A stretch of 20,281 bases of DNA from contig JBMNNU010000023.1 of the NCBI GenBank assembly GCA_050942695.1, positions 1-20,281 of the forward strand, written 5' to 3'. Below the pieces are notes generated by a model. That model did no database searches, was not told where the DNA came from, and saw only the letters and a list, made by a program, of their open reading frames with translations. Position numbers and translations under genes: made by a program. The DNA is from JBMNNU01 sp050942695. GTDB taxonomy: Bacteria > Chloroflexota > UBA6077. Positions 14,166 to 20,281 of the stretch are shown here, piece by piece; position 1 is the first letter of the stretch; the number at the start of each line of letters is the position of its first letter.

Positions 14166-14284
14166 TTGAGTCGGTAGGCGTCACGGGGGGCCAGGGGGTT
14201 ACTTCCTGGTTAGGTATGGGATCGGATGATCCCAATTACTACTAGAACCTCCGGGTCATCTACCTATCAAGGAGGGATAGGCAG
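14166..14284. other. L23-L2 spacer with two hairpins
   Basis: CCAGGGG (14191-14197) pairs with TTCCTGG (14203-14209) using two G-U pairs. TGGGATC (14217-14223) pairs with GATCCCA (14228-14234) around GGAT. A normal ribosome-binding site AAGGAGGG precedes rplB. The 119-bp gap is long for the inside of this operon. The hairpins may be a regulatory or repeat-derived element. Confidence 0.5.
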
Positions 14285-15109
14285 GTGCCTGTTAAAGTAT
14301 ACAAGCCAACGTCGCCTGGTCGGCGTGGGATGACCAGCTCGACCTTCGAGGAGATCACCAAGAAGGATCCCGAGAAGTCGTTGACGGTTTCCCTGAAAAA
14401 GAAAGCCGGACGTAACGTTCATGGCCGCATAACTGTACGCCACCGGGGTGGAGGCCATAAACGAAAGTACAGGATAATCGATACCAAAAGGGACAAGATT
14501 GGTATCCCAGCCGTTGTCGAGTCGATCGAGTACGATCCTAACCGCTCAGCGCGGATCGCGTTGCTGCAGTACGAGGATGGCGAGAAGCGCTACATGGTTG
14601 CTACTAACGGCCTGAAGGTAGGGGATAGAGTAGCCTCCGGAACTAATGCGGATCTGGCACCTGGGAATTCGATGTCTTTACAGGATATTCCGGTAGGCAC
14701 CCAGATCAATAACGTTGAGTTGCAGCCTGGCCGTGGCGCTCAGTTAGTGCGAAGTGCCGGAGCTGTAGCGCAATTGATGGCAAAGGAAGGGGAGCATGCT
14801 CAGATCCGTCTGCCCTCAGGTGAGGTGCGAATTGTAAGCACCCGTTGTATGGCCACGATCGGCCAGGTGGGCAATGTCGATCACGGATTGATCAAGTTAG
14901 GCAAGGCCGGAAGGAAACGCCATAAGGGGATACGCCCCACGGTGCGCGGCTCGGCCATGACACCTCGAGACCACCCGCATGGTGGCGGTGAGGGGAAAGC
15001 GCCCATCGGGGGACAGCCTCAGACCCCTTGGGGCAAACCAGCGATGGGATACAAGACGCGCCGGCGCAAGCTGGGCAGCAACCTGATTATCAAGTCGAGG
15101 AAGAAGTAG
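14285..15109 (+). CDS. rplB: Ribosomal protein L2
   Basis: A 274-residue 50S core protein needed for subunit joining and peptidyl transferase activity. The conserved HPHGGGEGKAPIG segment carries the histidine implicated in activity (His229 in E. coli). The opening VYKPTSPGRRGMTSSTFEEI and GRITVRHRGGGHKRKYRIID are diagnostic. The start is GTG 14285, set by AAGGAGGG (14271-14278). Normal length. Confidence 0.98.
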   Translation: MPVKVYKPTSPGRRGMTSSTFEEITKKDPEKSLTVSLKKKAGRNVHGRITVRHRGGGHKRKYRIIDTKRDKIGIPAVVESIEYDPNRSARIALLQYEDGEKRYMVATNGLKVGDRVASGTNADLAPGNSMSLQDIPVGTQINNVELQPGRGAQLVRSAGAVAQLMAKEGEHAQIRLPSGEVRIVSTRCMATIGQVGNVDHGLIKLGKAGRKRHKGIRPTVRGSAMTPRDHPHGGGEGKAPIGGQPQTPWGKPAMGYKTRRRKLGSNLIIKSRKK

Positions 15110-15136
15110 TATTCGTCGACCTCGTAGGAGGTGGGG

Positions 15137-15421
15137 ATGTCCCGTTCTTTGAAGAAAGGGCCGTACGTAGACGGCCGGCTGCTGAAGAAGGTAGAGACGC
15201 TCAATACCACTGGTGAGCGCCGAGTGATAAGGACGTGGTCAAGAGACTCTACCATATTTCCGCAGATGGTTGGTCATACCATCGCGGTGCACGATGGCAA
15301 GAGGCATGTGCCTATATACATCAGCGAGAATATGGTAGGGCACAAGCTTGGAGAGTTCGCGCCAACGCGACACTTCCGCGGCCACGTAGCTCGCGGTGAA
15401 AAGTCGACCTCGGTGCGATAG
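15137..15421 (+). CDS. rpsS: Ribosomal protein S19
   Basis: A 94-residue 30S head protein that forms a complex with S13 and contacts the A-site region. The family N-terminus is MSRSLKKGPYVDGRLLKK. TWSRDSTIFPQMVGHTIAVH and KLGEFAPTRHFRGHV are intact. ATG 15137 is chosen over the GTG at 15131, because TAGGAGG overlaps that GTG and sits correctly for the ATG. Confidence 0.97.
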   Translation: MSRSLKKGPYVDGRLLKKVETLNTTGERRVIRTWSRDSTIFPQMVGHTIAVHDGKRHVPIYISENMVGHKLGEFAPTRHFRGHVARGEKSTSVR

Positions 15422-15430
15422 GAGAGGACG

Positions 15431-15769
15431 ATGGAAGTTCGGGCGATTGCCAGGCACGTCGACATGTCTCCGCGAAAGGTGCGCCTGGTGGGGAATGCAA
15501 TAAAGGGGAAGAGTGTGCGGGAGGCGATGGCCGTCCTGCAACTGATACCCAATAAAGCAGGAAATCTGATAGCGAAAGCGGTGAAGTCGGCTGCCGCCAA
15601 CGCGGAGAACAATTTTAACCTATCGACCGAGGATCTGTATGTTGCACAGGTAGTAGCCGACCCCGGTCGCAGTTTAAAGAGATGGAGAGCGCGGGCCAGA
15701 GGACGGGCTGCTCCAATTATCAAACGCTCAAGCCACATAACAGTAGTGGTTAAAGAGAGGGAGGCATAG
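15431..15769 (+). CDS. rplV: Ribosomal protein L22
   Basis: A 112-residue protein whose beta-hairpin lines the exit tunnel near the macrolide site. MEVRAIARHVDMSPRKVRLV is the family opening. The hairpin RWRARARGRAAPIIKRSSHI is intact, with no insertion of the kind linked to macrolide resistance noticed. GGAGAGG precedes ATG 15431. It ends 4 nt before rpsC. Confidence 0.97.
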   Translation: MEVRAIARHVDMSPRKVRLVGNAIKGKSVREAMAVLQLIPNKAGNLIAKAVKSAAANAENNFNLSTEDLYVAQVVADPGRSLKRWRARARGRAAPIIKRSSHITVVVKEREA

Positions 15770-15773
15770 CTAA

Positions 15774-16463
15774 GTGGGTCAGAAAGTCCATCCGGTTGGC
15801 TTCCGTTTGGGAGTAATCAAGGATTGGCAGGGAAAGTGGTACGCGGACAAGGGGTACACCGAACTGCTGCACGAAGACCTCAAAGTCCGACGGATGCTGA
15901 TGAAAAGATTGGTTGATGCTGGTGTACCGAAAGTGGACATCGAGCGCTCTGCCAACCAGATGACGGTTACGATCCACTCGGCCAAACCCGGCATCGTCAT
16001 CGGAAAAAGTGGCGCAAAAGTTGAGGAATTACGCCGCGAATTAGAGACGTTGACCGGAAAGAAGGTGCGGGTGACCATCCAGGAGATACGCCAACCTGAG
16101 GTGGATGCGACCCTGGTTGCTCGCAGCGTGGCCGAGTCATTGGAGAGAAGAGTTGCGTTCCGTCGTGCCATGAAGCAGGCAGTATCCCGAGCGATAAAGG
16201 CTGGTGCTAAAGGCATCAGAGTTATGTGCTCCGGGAGATTGGGTGGCGCGGAGATGTCGCGCCGAGAGTGGGAGCGCGAGGGGCGAGTTCCTCTGCACAC
16301 CCTGCGGGCTGACATCGACTTTGGACAAGCGGAGGCCTTGACGACTTTTGGAGTAGTTGGCGTCAAGGTTTGGGTTTATCGAGGAGATGTCTTACCTCCG
16401 GCAAAGCAGCAAAAGGGGGCCGAGGAGGCTTCGGCCGCATCGCCGGCTGCCGTAGGGGCGTAA
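15774..16463 (+). CDS. rpsC: Ribosomal protein S3
   Basis: A 229-residue 30S head protein at the mRNA entry channel, with helicase-like function. It opens GQKVHPVGFRLGVIKDWQGK. The type-2 KH domain carries the GxxG motif in GIVIGKSGAKVEELR. The C-terminal domain includes RRAMKQAVSRAIKAGAKGI and GRLGGAEMSRREWEREGRVP. The start is GTG 15774, 4 nt after rplV. The last ~18 residues are Ala/Glu-rich and not conserved. Confidence 0.97.
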   Translation: MGQKVHPVGFRLGVIKDWQGKWYADKGYTELLHEDLKVRRMLMKRLVDAGVPKVDIERSANQMTVTIHSAKPGIVIGKSGAKVEELRRELETLTGKKVRVTIQEIRQPEVDATLVARSVAESLERRVAFRRAMKQAVSRAIKAGAKGIRVMCSGRLGGAEMSRREWEREGRVPLHTLRADIDFGQAEALTTFGVVGVKVWVYRGDVLPPAKQQKGAEEASAASPAAVGA

Positions 16464-16484
16464 GGCTGAGGGGACATTCATCAA

Positions 16485-16578
16485 TGTAGCCGCAGGCTTT
16501 GGCCTGCGCGAGCACCGCAACAGTAGATCGGTTAGCTAGCGGGGTTCGCGCAACCTAAACGGGTGCGCCTACAGGTTG
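16485..16578. repeat. Palindromic repeat element in the S3-L16 gap (REP/MITE-like)
   Basis: Termini TGTAGCCGCA (16485-16494) and TGCGCCTACA (16564-16573) are inverted copies with one mismatch. Inside, CGCAGGC (16491-16497) pairs with GCCTGCG (16502-16508) around TTTG, and CAACCT (16551-16556) pairs with AGGTTG (16573-16578). GTAGCCGCAGGCTTT-type motifs are a familiar dispersed palindrome in environmental bacteria. It occupies most of the 128-bp gap between the rpsC stop and the rplP start. Confidence 0.65.
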
Positions 16579-16591
16579 TGGGAGTAGATTG

Positions 16592-17032
16592 ATGTTACAG
16601 CCCAAGCGGGTTAAACATAGAAAGGTCCATCGCGGCCACATGAGCGGAGTCGCTACCCGTGGCAATACCGTCGTTTTTGGGGATATCGGACTTCAGGCAC
16701 AAGAGGCTGGATGGATCACAGCACGCCAGATAGAGGCGGCTAGACGTACGATTACGCACCACCTGAAACGTGGTGGGAAGGTTTGGATTCGCATATTCCC
16801 TGATCACTCTGTAACAAAAAAGCCTGCGGAAACCCGAATGGGTAGCGGCAAGGGGGCTCCGGATCATTGGGTAGCAGTGGTAAAGCCGGGGCGCATTTTG
16901 TTCGAGGTGGGGGGAGTAAGTGAGGAGCTAGCGCGCGAGGCATTGCGGCTGGCAACTCACAAGCTTCCATTGCAGACGAAAGTATTAGTGAGAGAGGAAG
17001 AGCAGGCGCATGAAGTTCTCGGAACTGAATGA
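16592..17032 (+). CDS. rplP: Ribosomal protein L16
   Basis: A 146-residue 50S protein next to the A-site tRNA elbow, late in assembly. MLQPKRVKHRKVHRGHMSG is the standard start. KKPAETRMGSGKGAPDHWVA and VKPGRILFEVGGVSEELARE are intact. ATG 16592 is preferred over TTG 16589, since family proteins start MLxPKR. The C-terminus is a few residues longer than usual, so the gene overlaps rpmC by 23 nt. Confidence 0.97.
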   Translation: MLQPKRVKHRKVHRGHMSGVATRGNTVVFGDIGLQAQEAGWITARQIEAARRTITHHLKRGGKVWIRIFPDHSVTKKPAETRMGSGKGAPDHWVAVVKPGRILFEVGGVSEELAREALRLATHKLPLQTKVLVREEEQAHEVLGTE

Positions 17033-17219
17033 TCTCGGAGAAATCGAGGTCCAGCAAAGGCTTCGAGAAAACCTCGAAGAGCTGTTCAGGCTTCGGCTCA
17101 GGCAGGCATCGCGCCAGCTAAGCAACACTGCGCGCATTAAGCAGGTGCGCAGAGACGTTGCCCGTCTCAAGACTCGGGAACGAGAGTTGGAGCTGGAGAG
17201 AGCAACGAAACATGACTAA
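17010..17219 (+). CDS. rpmC: Ribosomal protein L29
   Basis: A 69-residue two-helix protein near the tunnel exit and L23. KFSELNDLGEIEVQQRLREN opens it, and EELFRLRLRQASRQLSNTAR is the family core. Its ATG lies inside the end of rplP in another frame, with AGAGGAAGAGCAGG just upstream as ribosome-binding site. It ends in a Glu/Arg-rich tail and overlaps rpsQ by 8 nt. Confidence 0.95.
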   Translation: MKFSELNDLGEIEVQQRLRENLEELFRLRLRQASRQLSNTARIKQVRRDVARLKTRERELELERATKHD

Positions 17220-17508
17220 CAAAGAGATGGCTGTCGGGCATGCTGCGAGGCGGAAGTCGAGAGAAGGTATAGTCGTGAGCGACCGGATGGATAAAACGGT
17301 CGTGGTGTCTGTAGAAACGATGAAACGACATCCCTTGTATGGGAAGACCATCCGCCGGTCAACGAAGTACAAGGCTCACGACGAAGAGAATCGATGCAAG
17401 GTTGGAGATCTGGTGCGGATACGCGAGAGCCGACCCATAAGCAAAGAGAAGCGGTGGGTAGTAGAGGAGATCTTGCGGCACAGGGAAGGGGTTCGCCCCG
17501 AGGTATAG
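17212..17508 (+). CDS. rpsQ: Ribosomal protein S17
   Basis: A 98-residue 30S primary rRNA-binding protein. The OB-fold core reads REGIVVSDRMDKTVVVSVET, followed by RHPLYGKTIRRSTKYKAHDE and KVGDLVRIRESRPISKEKRW. ATG 17212 overlaps the rpmC end (ATGACTAA), and a weak GGAGAG lies upstream. ATG 17227 is an alternative that would remove five residues. Slightly longer than the E. coli protein because of the N-terminal extension. Confidence 0.95.
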   Translation: MTNKEMAVGHAARRKSREGIVVSDRMDKTVVVSVETMKRHPLYGKTIRRSTKYKAHDEENRCKVGDLVRIRESRPISKEKRWVVEEILRHREGVRPEV

Positions 17509-17584
17509 GTGGAAGCTGGAATGTTTTCACCCGAAATCGCATCGTCCCGACCAGATTGAAGAGAGTGACGAGGAGCAAGTTCTA

Positions 17585-17953
17585 ATGATTCAACCGCAAA
17601 CGCGATTGAAAGTTGCGGACAACACCGGGGCCAGGCAGTTGATGTGCATCAGTGTCCTAGGTGGTGGTGCCAAGCCATATGCTACTGTGGGAGACGTGAT
17701 CGTCGCAACGGTAAAGCAGGCTGTCCCCGGCGGGGCGGTGAAAAAGGGCGATGTGGTCAAGGCGGTAGTGGTGAGGACGGCCAAGGAGTACGGCAGGCCA
17801 GACGGCTCGTACATCCGGTTCGATGAGAACGCGGCAGTGATTCTCTCCGACAGGAACAACCCCAAAGGCACTCGCATCTTTGGCCCTGTGGCTCGAGAGC
17901 TCCGCGAAAAGAATTACATGAAGATTATCTCGTTGGCGCCAGAGGTTCTTTAG
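17585..17953 (+). CDS. rplN: Ribosomal protein L14
   Basis: A 122-residue 50S interface protein that contacts h14 of 16S rRNA and is the site of RsfS silencing. MIQPQTRLKVADNTGARQLM is diagnostic, and DENAAVILSDRNNPKGTRIF and GPVARELREKNYMKIISLAP complete the family. ATG 17585 has GAGGAGC 8 nt upstream. A 76-bp spacer without notable structure precedes it. Length is exactly usual. Confidence 0.98.
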   Translation: MIQPQTRLKVADNTGARQLMCISVLGGGAKPYATVGDVIVATVKQAVPGGAVKKGDVVKAVVVRTAKEYGRPDGSYIRFDENAAVILSDRNNPKGTRIFGPVARELREKNYMKIISLAPEVL

Positions 17954-17982
17954 CGCCCGAGGGTCGATTTGAGGTGCCTGGA

Positions 17983-18312
17983 GTGAAGATCAGACGCGAC
18001 GATACCGTCGAGATCATAGCAGGTAAAGACAAAGGAAAACGAGGCAAGGTTAGGCGCGGATTGCCCGCAGAGCAGAAGGTGATAGTAGCCGACCTGAACA
18101 TCGCCAAGAAGCATGTCAAGAAGGGCGATCCGAAGCGGAAACCTGGTATCATAGATGTCGAGATGCCAATACACGTGTCGAACGTGATGTTGGTATGTCC
18201 TGGATGCAATGCAAAGTCGAGAGTCAGCTACCGTTTCCTGGAAGACGGCCGCAAGGTTCGGTATTGCAAGGAATGCAACGAGATCATCCCGGAGCGGGTA
18301 GCTAAAAGCTAA
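17983..18312 (+). CDS. rplX: Ribosomal protein L24, zinc-ribbon form
   Basis: A 109-residue assembly-initiator of the 50S subunit. The KOW motif is DTVEIIAGKDKGKRGKVRRG. RKPGIIDVEMPIHVSNVMLV is conserved. The C-terminal domain has two Cys pairs, CPGC and CKEC, about 20 residues apart, the zinc-binding form seen in many non-proteobacterial L24 proteins. GTG 17983 matches the family N-terminus (MKIRRDDTVE) and has GAGG 8 nt upstream. GTG 17974 would add three residues. Confidence 0.95.
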   Translation: MKIRRDDTVEIIAGKDKGKRGKVRRGLPAEQKVIVADLNIAKKHVKKGDPKRKPGIIDVEMPIHVSNVMLVCPGCNAKSRVSYRFLEDGRKVRYCKECNEIIPERVAKS

Positions 18313-18382
18313 TGGACGAGATCGGCGAGGCAACGCTGGCTGCGGGTTCTCGCTTCTGACTCGGCATGCGGAGTGTGTATAG

Positions 18383-18925
18383 ATGCCACGTTTAAGAGAT
18401 AAATACGAGCGAGAGGTAGTACCTGCGCTCAAGGAAGAGTTCAAGTACGAAAACCCAATGCAGGTGCCGCGCCTGGCAAAGATCGTCGTCAACATCGGAA
18501 TAGGAGAGGCAATCACCAATGCCAAGGCGCTGGACGCTGCTGTAAGGGATATGATGGATATTACCGGACAGCGACCGGTGATCACGAGGGCCAAGCGATC
18601 GATAGCGGCCTTCCGGCTTCGCACCGGTATGGCGATCGGTGCCATGGTTACCCTGCGGGGTGATCGAATGTGGGAGTTCCTGGACAGGTTGAGCAACGTA
18701 GCGTTACCGCGTATGAGGGACTTCCAGGGTGTTTCGCCGAAGGCATTCGATGGTAGGGGGAACTACACCCTTGGACTTAAGGAGCAGTTAGTTTTCCCGG
18801 AGATCGACTACGACAAGATCGACAAGGTTCGGGGGATGGAGATCAGCATAGTGACGACAGCCCGGACCGACGATGAAGCCCGGCGACTATTGGCATTGCT
18901 AGGGGTCCCGTTCGCAAAATCGTAG
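18383..18925 (+). CDS. rplE: Ribosomal protein L5
   Basis: A 180-residue 50S central protuberance protein that binds 5S rRNA and contacts P-site tRNA. LRDKYEREVVPALKEEFKYE, KIVVNIGIGEA, GQRPVITRAKRSIAAFRLR and GRGNYTLGLKEQLVFPEIDY are all family marks. ATG 18383 follows CGGAGTG. A 70-bp spacer with no clear signal separates it from rplX. Confidence 0.98.
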   Translation: MPRLRDKYEREVVPALKEEFKYENPMQVPRLAKIVVNIGIGEAITNAKALDAAVRDMMDITGQRPVITRAKRSIAAFRLRTGMAIGAMVTLRGDRMWEFLDRLSNVALPRMRDFQGVSPKAFDGRGNYTLGLKEQLVFPEIDYDKIDKVRGMEISIVTTARTDDEARRLLALLGVPFAKS

Positions 18926-18935
18926 CGTAGTGATC

Positions 18936-18975
18936 CCTCCACCCTAGCCCTCTCTCAAAGGGAGAGGGGATGAGA
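18936..18975. repeat. Palindromic repeat in the L5-S14 gap
   Basis: CCCTCTCTC (18948-18956) pairs with GGGAGAGGG (18960-18968) around AAA, with one G-U pair. The flanks CCCTCCACCCTAG and GGATGAGA extend the similarity to the widespread CCTCACCCTAGCCCTCTCCC-type repeat family. It also resembles the element in the S8-L6 gap. The ribosome-binding site of the S14 gene lies just after it. Confidence 0.65.
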
Positions 18976-18989
18976 TCAAGGAGAAAAGC

Positions 18990-19175
18990 TTGGCGAAAAA
19001 ATCGTTAATGGTTAAGGCTGCCCGTCCGCCAAAATTCAAGGTTCAGCAGCACAACAGGTGCGCGCTTTGCGGCCGACCGCGGGGTTATATGCGCAAGTTC
19101 GGTATGTGCAGGATCTGTTTCCGGAAGCTGGCTTTGGAGGGCGAGATCCCCGGTGTAACCAAGTCGAGTTGGTAG
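18990..19175 (+). CDS. rpsZ: Ribosomal protein S14, zinc-binding type (S14Z)
   Basis: A 61-residue 30S head protein of the short, zinc-containing class. Cys24-x2-Cys27 and Cys40-x2-Cys43 (NRCALCGRP; GMCRICFRKL) form the zinc site. The ending LALEGEIPGVTKSSW is the family C-terminus. TTG 18990 is the start, 6 nt after AAGGAG. It occupies the usual place between rplE and rpsH. Confidence 0.97.
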   Translation: MAKKSLMVKAARPPKFKVQQHNRCALCGRPRGYMRKFGMCRICFRKLALEGEIPGVTKSSW

Positions 19176-19224
19176 ATGGTTCGGGAATCTCAATTAGGTA
19201 TTGGGCACTGTTGAGGAAGGTGAC

Positions 19225-19632
19225 ATGAATTTAACGGATCCGATCGGTGACATGCTAACCAGAATACGGAATGCCATTCAGGCCCGCCACGACTCTGTGA
19301 TAGTGCCTATCTCTAAAGAGAAGGTTGCGATCGCTAGAGTTCTTAGGGAAGAGGGGTTTGTCCGTGACTTTGAAATGGTGAGAGACAAAAACGTGAAGTC
19401 CCCCCGGGCTATACGGATCCATCTGAAGTATGTTGGCAAGCGTGAGCCGGTGGTGACAGGACTCAAGCGCATCAGCAAGCCTGGGCTGCGAGTCTACACT
19501 AAAAGCAAGTCAATCCCCAGGGTTTATGGGGATCTCGGCGTAGCCATACTCTCGACCCCTGCTGGAGTGATGAGCGGGCGGAAAGCCAGGCAGCTTAACG
19601 TAGGTGGTGAGGTTATCTGCTACGTCTGGTAA
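19225..19632 (+). CDS. rpsH: Ribosomal protein S8
   Basis: A 135-residue 30S protein that binds helix 21 of 16S rRNA and, in E. coli, regulates the spc operon. MNLTDPIGDMLTRIRNAIQA is diagnostic, and the C-terminus has GVAILSTPAGVMSGRKARQL and GGEVICYVW. ATG 19225 is chosen over TTG 19201 because it follows GAGGAAGG and matches the family start. Confidence 0.98.
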   Translation: MNLTDPIGDMLTRIRNAIQARHDSVIVPISKEKVAIARVLREEGFVRDFEMVRDKNVKSPRAIRIHLKYVGKREPVVTGLKRISKPGLRVYTKSKSIPRVYGDLGVAILSTPAGVMSGRKARQLNVGGEVICYVW

Positions 19633-19638
19633 GATTCT

Positions 19639-19709
19639 ATCACCCAGACCCTCTCCCCAGCGGAGATGGGGGCGAATCTATCTCCCTTTGGGAGAGGGCC
19701 AGGGGTGAT
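19639..19709. repeat. Inverted-repeat element in the S8-L6 gap
   Basis: ATCACCCAGACCCTCTCCCC (19639-19658) and GGGAGAGGGCCAGGGGTGAT (19690-19709) are nearly exact reverse complements. The centre holds a smaller inverted pair, GGAGAT and ATCTCC. This matches the dispersed CCCTCTCCC/GGGAGAGGG class of palindromic repeats known in many bacteria. It lies wholly between the two genes and leaves the rplF ribosome-binding site intact. Confidence 0.75.
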
Positions 19710-19730
19710 GAGGGCTATGGAGAAGGCGAT

Positions 19731-20276
19731 ATGTCCAGAATAGGAAAGGTCCCTGTACCGGTACCGCAAGGGGTACAGGTAGAAATAAAGGGCAATACGG
19801 TAACGGTGAAAGGCCCCAAGGGGACTCTCTCCCGGGACCTACACCCCGACATTAAAGTCGAGTTGGTCAACTCGGAGATAGTCGTGTCTAGGCCTTCGGA
19901 CAACCGCCTCCACAGGTCACTGCATGGGCTCACCAGAACCCTGGTGTCAAACATGGTCCAAGGGGTGTCCAACGGGTTCAGCCGCAGGCTGGAGGTAGCT
20001 GGGGTCGGTTACAGAGCCCAGCAGGCGGGGAAAGATGTTGTATTGCAGGTGGGTTTCTCCCACCCGGTGCATGTTCAGCCCCCTGAAGGTATCAGCTTGG
20101 CGGTTGAAGGCAACAACAGGATAGTGGTGAGCGGCATAGACAAGCAGTTAGTTGGAGAAATAGCGGCCCAGATTCGAAGGGTGAGGCCGCCTGAACCCTA
20201 CAAGGGCAAGGGCATCAAATTCGCCGAGGAGCAGATCCGAAGGAAAGTCGGCAAGACCGGCGGCAAGAAGAAGTAG
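19731..20276 (+). CDS. rplF: Ribosomal protein L6
   Basis: A 181-residue 50S protein near the sarcin-ricin loop and factor-binding site. SRIGKVPVPVPQGVQVEIKG opens it, and KGPKGTLSRDL, NMVQGVSNGFSRRLEVAGVG and RRVRPPEPYKGKGIKF are conserved. GGAGAAGG precedes ATG 19731. Complete, ending TAG 5 bp before the window edge. The next spc gene, usually rplR, would lie outside. Confidence 0.98.
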   Translation: MSRIGKVPVPVPQGVQVEIKGNTVTVKGPKGTLSRDLHPDIKVELVNSEIVVSRPSDNRLHRSLHGLTRTLVSNMVQGVSNGFSRRLEVAGVGYRAQQAGKDVVLQVGFSHPVHVQPPEGISLAVEGNNRIVVSGIDKQLVGEIAAQIRRVRPPEPYKGKGIKFAEEQIRRKVGKTGGKKK

Positions 20277-20281
20277 TAAGT

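Noticed and set aside
17950..18696. 248-residue open frame on the minus strand
   Set aside because: It lies antisense across rplX and rplE, both certain genes.
1..20281. CRISPR array, complete insertion sequence, integrase or defence island
   Set aside because: No regularly spaced direct repeats and no transposase, recombinase or nuclease gene were seen.

Overview
The window is bacterial, gene-dense and moderately GC-rich, and every intact gene lies on the + strand. It has two parts. Positions 1-10210 are an accessory region built around a dipeptide/oligopeptide ABC importer. Positions about 10530-20276 are a core translation locus: a promoter, tRNA-Tyr, tRNA-Thr, tuf and the S10/spc ribosomal protein genes. 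EF-Tu sequence features, a four-cysteine S14 and a zinc-ribbon L24, together with the paired M29-like genes, suggest Chloroflexota (Dehalococcoidia-like or Anaerolineae-like). This is inference, not proof.

Left part. After about 430 bp with little coding signal comes a gene for a membrane-anchored protein with an excisionase/MerR-type HTH, one transmembrane helix, an SH3b domain and a probable FxLYD-type domain. It abuts a decayed fragment (about 1632-2062) whose frameshifted reading matches the C-terminal part of the intact gene at 9145-10209. Next come the importer genes: lipoprotein binding protein (2362), two permeases (4195 and 5222) and two ATPases (6109 and 7094). Two metalloenzyme-like genes of the M29 aminopeptidase superfamily (8071 and 9145) follow in the same direction. 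The simplest model is uptake of peptides or another small substrate followed by intracellular cleavage. The second M29-like protein keeps an H...HxD pattern like that of 2,5-dihydroxypyridine dioxygenase (NicX), so an oxygenase role is also possible. A perfect 34-bp palindrome lies between the binding-protein gene and the permease genes.

Right part. A strong sigma70-type promoter (TTGACG, 17 bp, TATACT) lies upstream of tRNA-Tyr(GTA) and tRNA-Thr(GGT). A hairpin follows, then tuf, then rpsJ-rplC-rplD-rplW-rplB-rpsS-rplV-rpsC-rplP-rpmC-rpsQ-rplN-rplX-rplE-rpsZ-rpsH-rplF in canonical order. The tRNA-Tyr/tRNA-Thr/tuf linkage resembles a tufB locus, but here it runs directly into the S10 cluster, with no rpsL, rpsG or fusA upstream of tuf.

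The most unusual global feature is the spacers of this core operon. At least four gaps (S10-L3, S3-L16, L5-S14, S8-L6) hold short palindromic elements that look like different repeat families, and a further one lies at 10217-10320 before the tRNAs. I found no CRISPR array, complete insertion sequence, integrase or clearly novel defence system.
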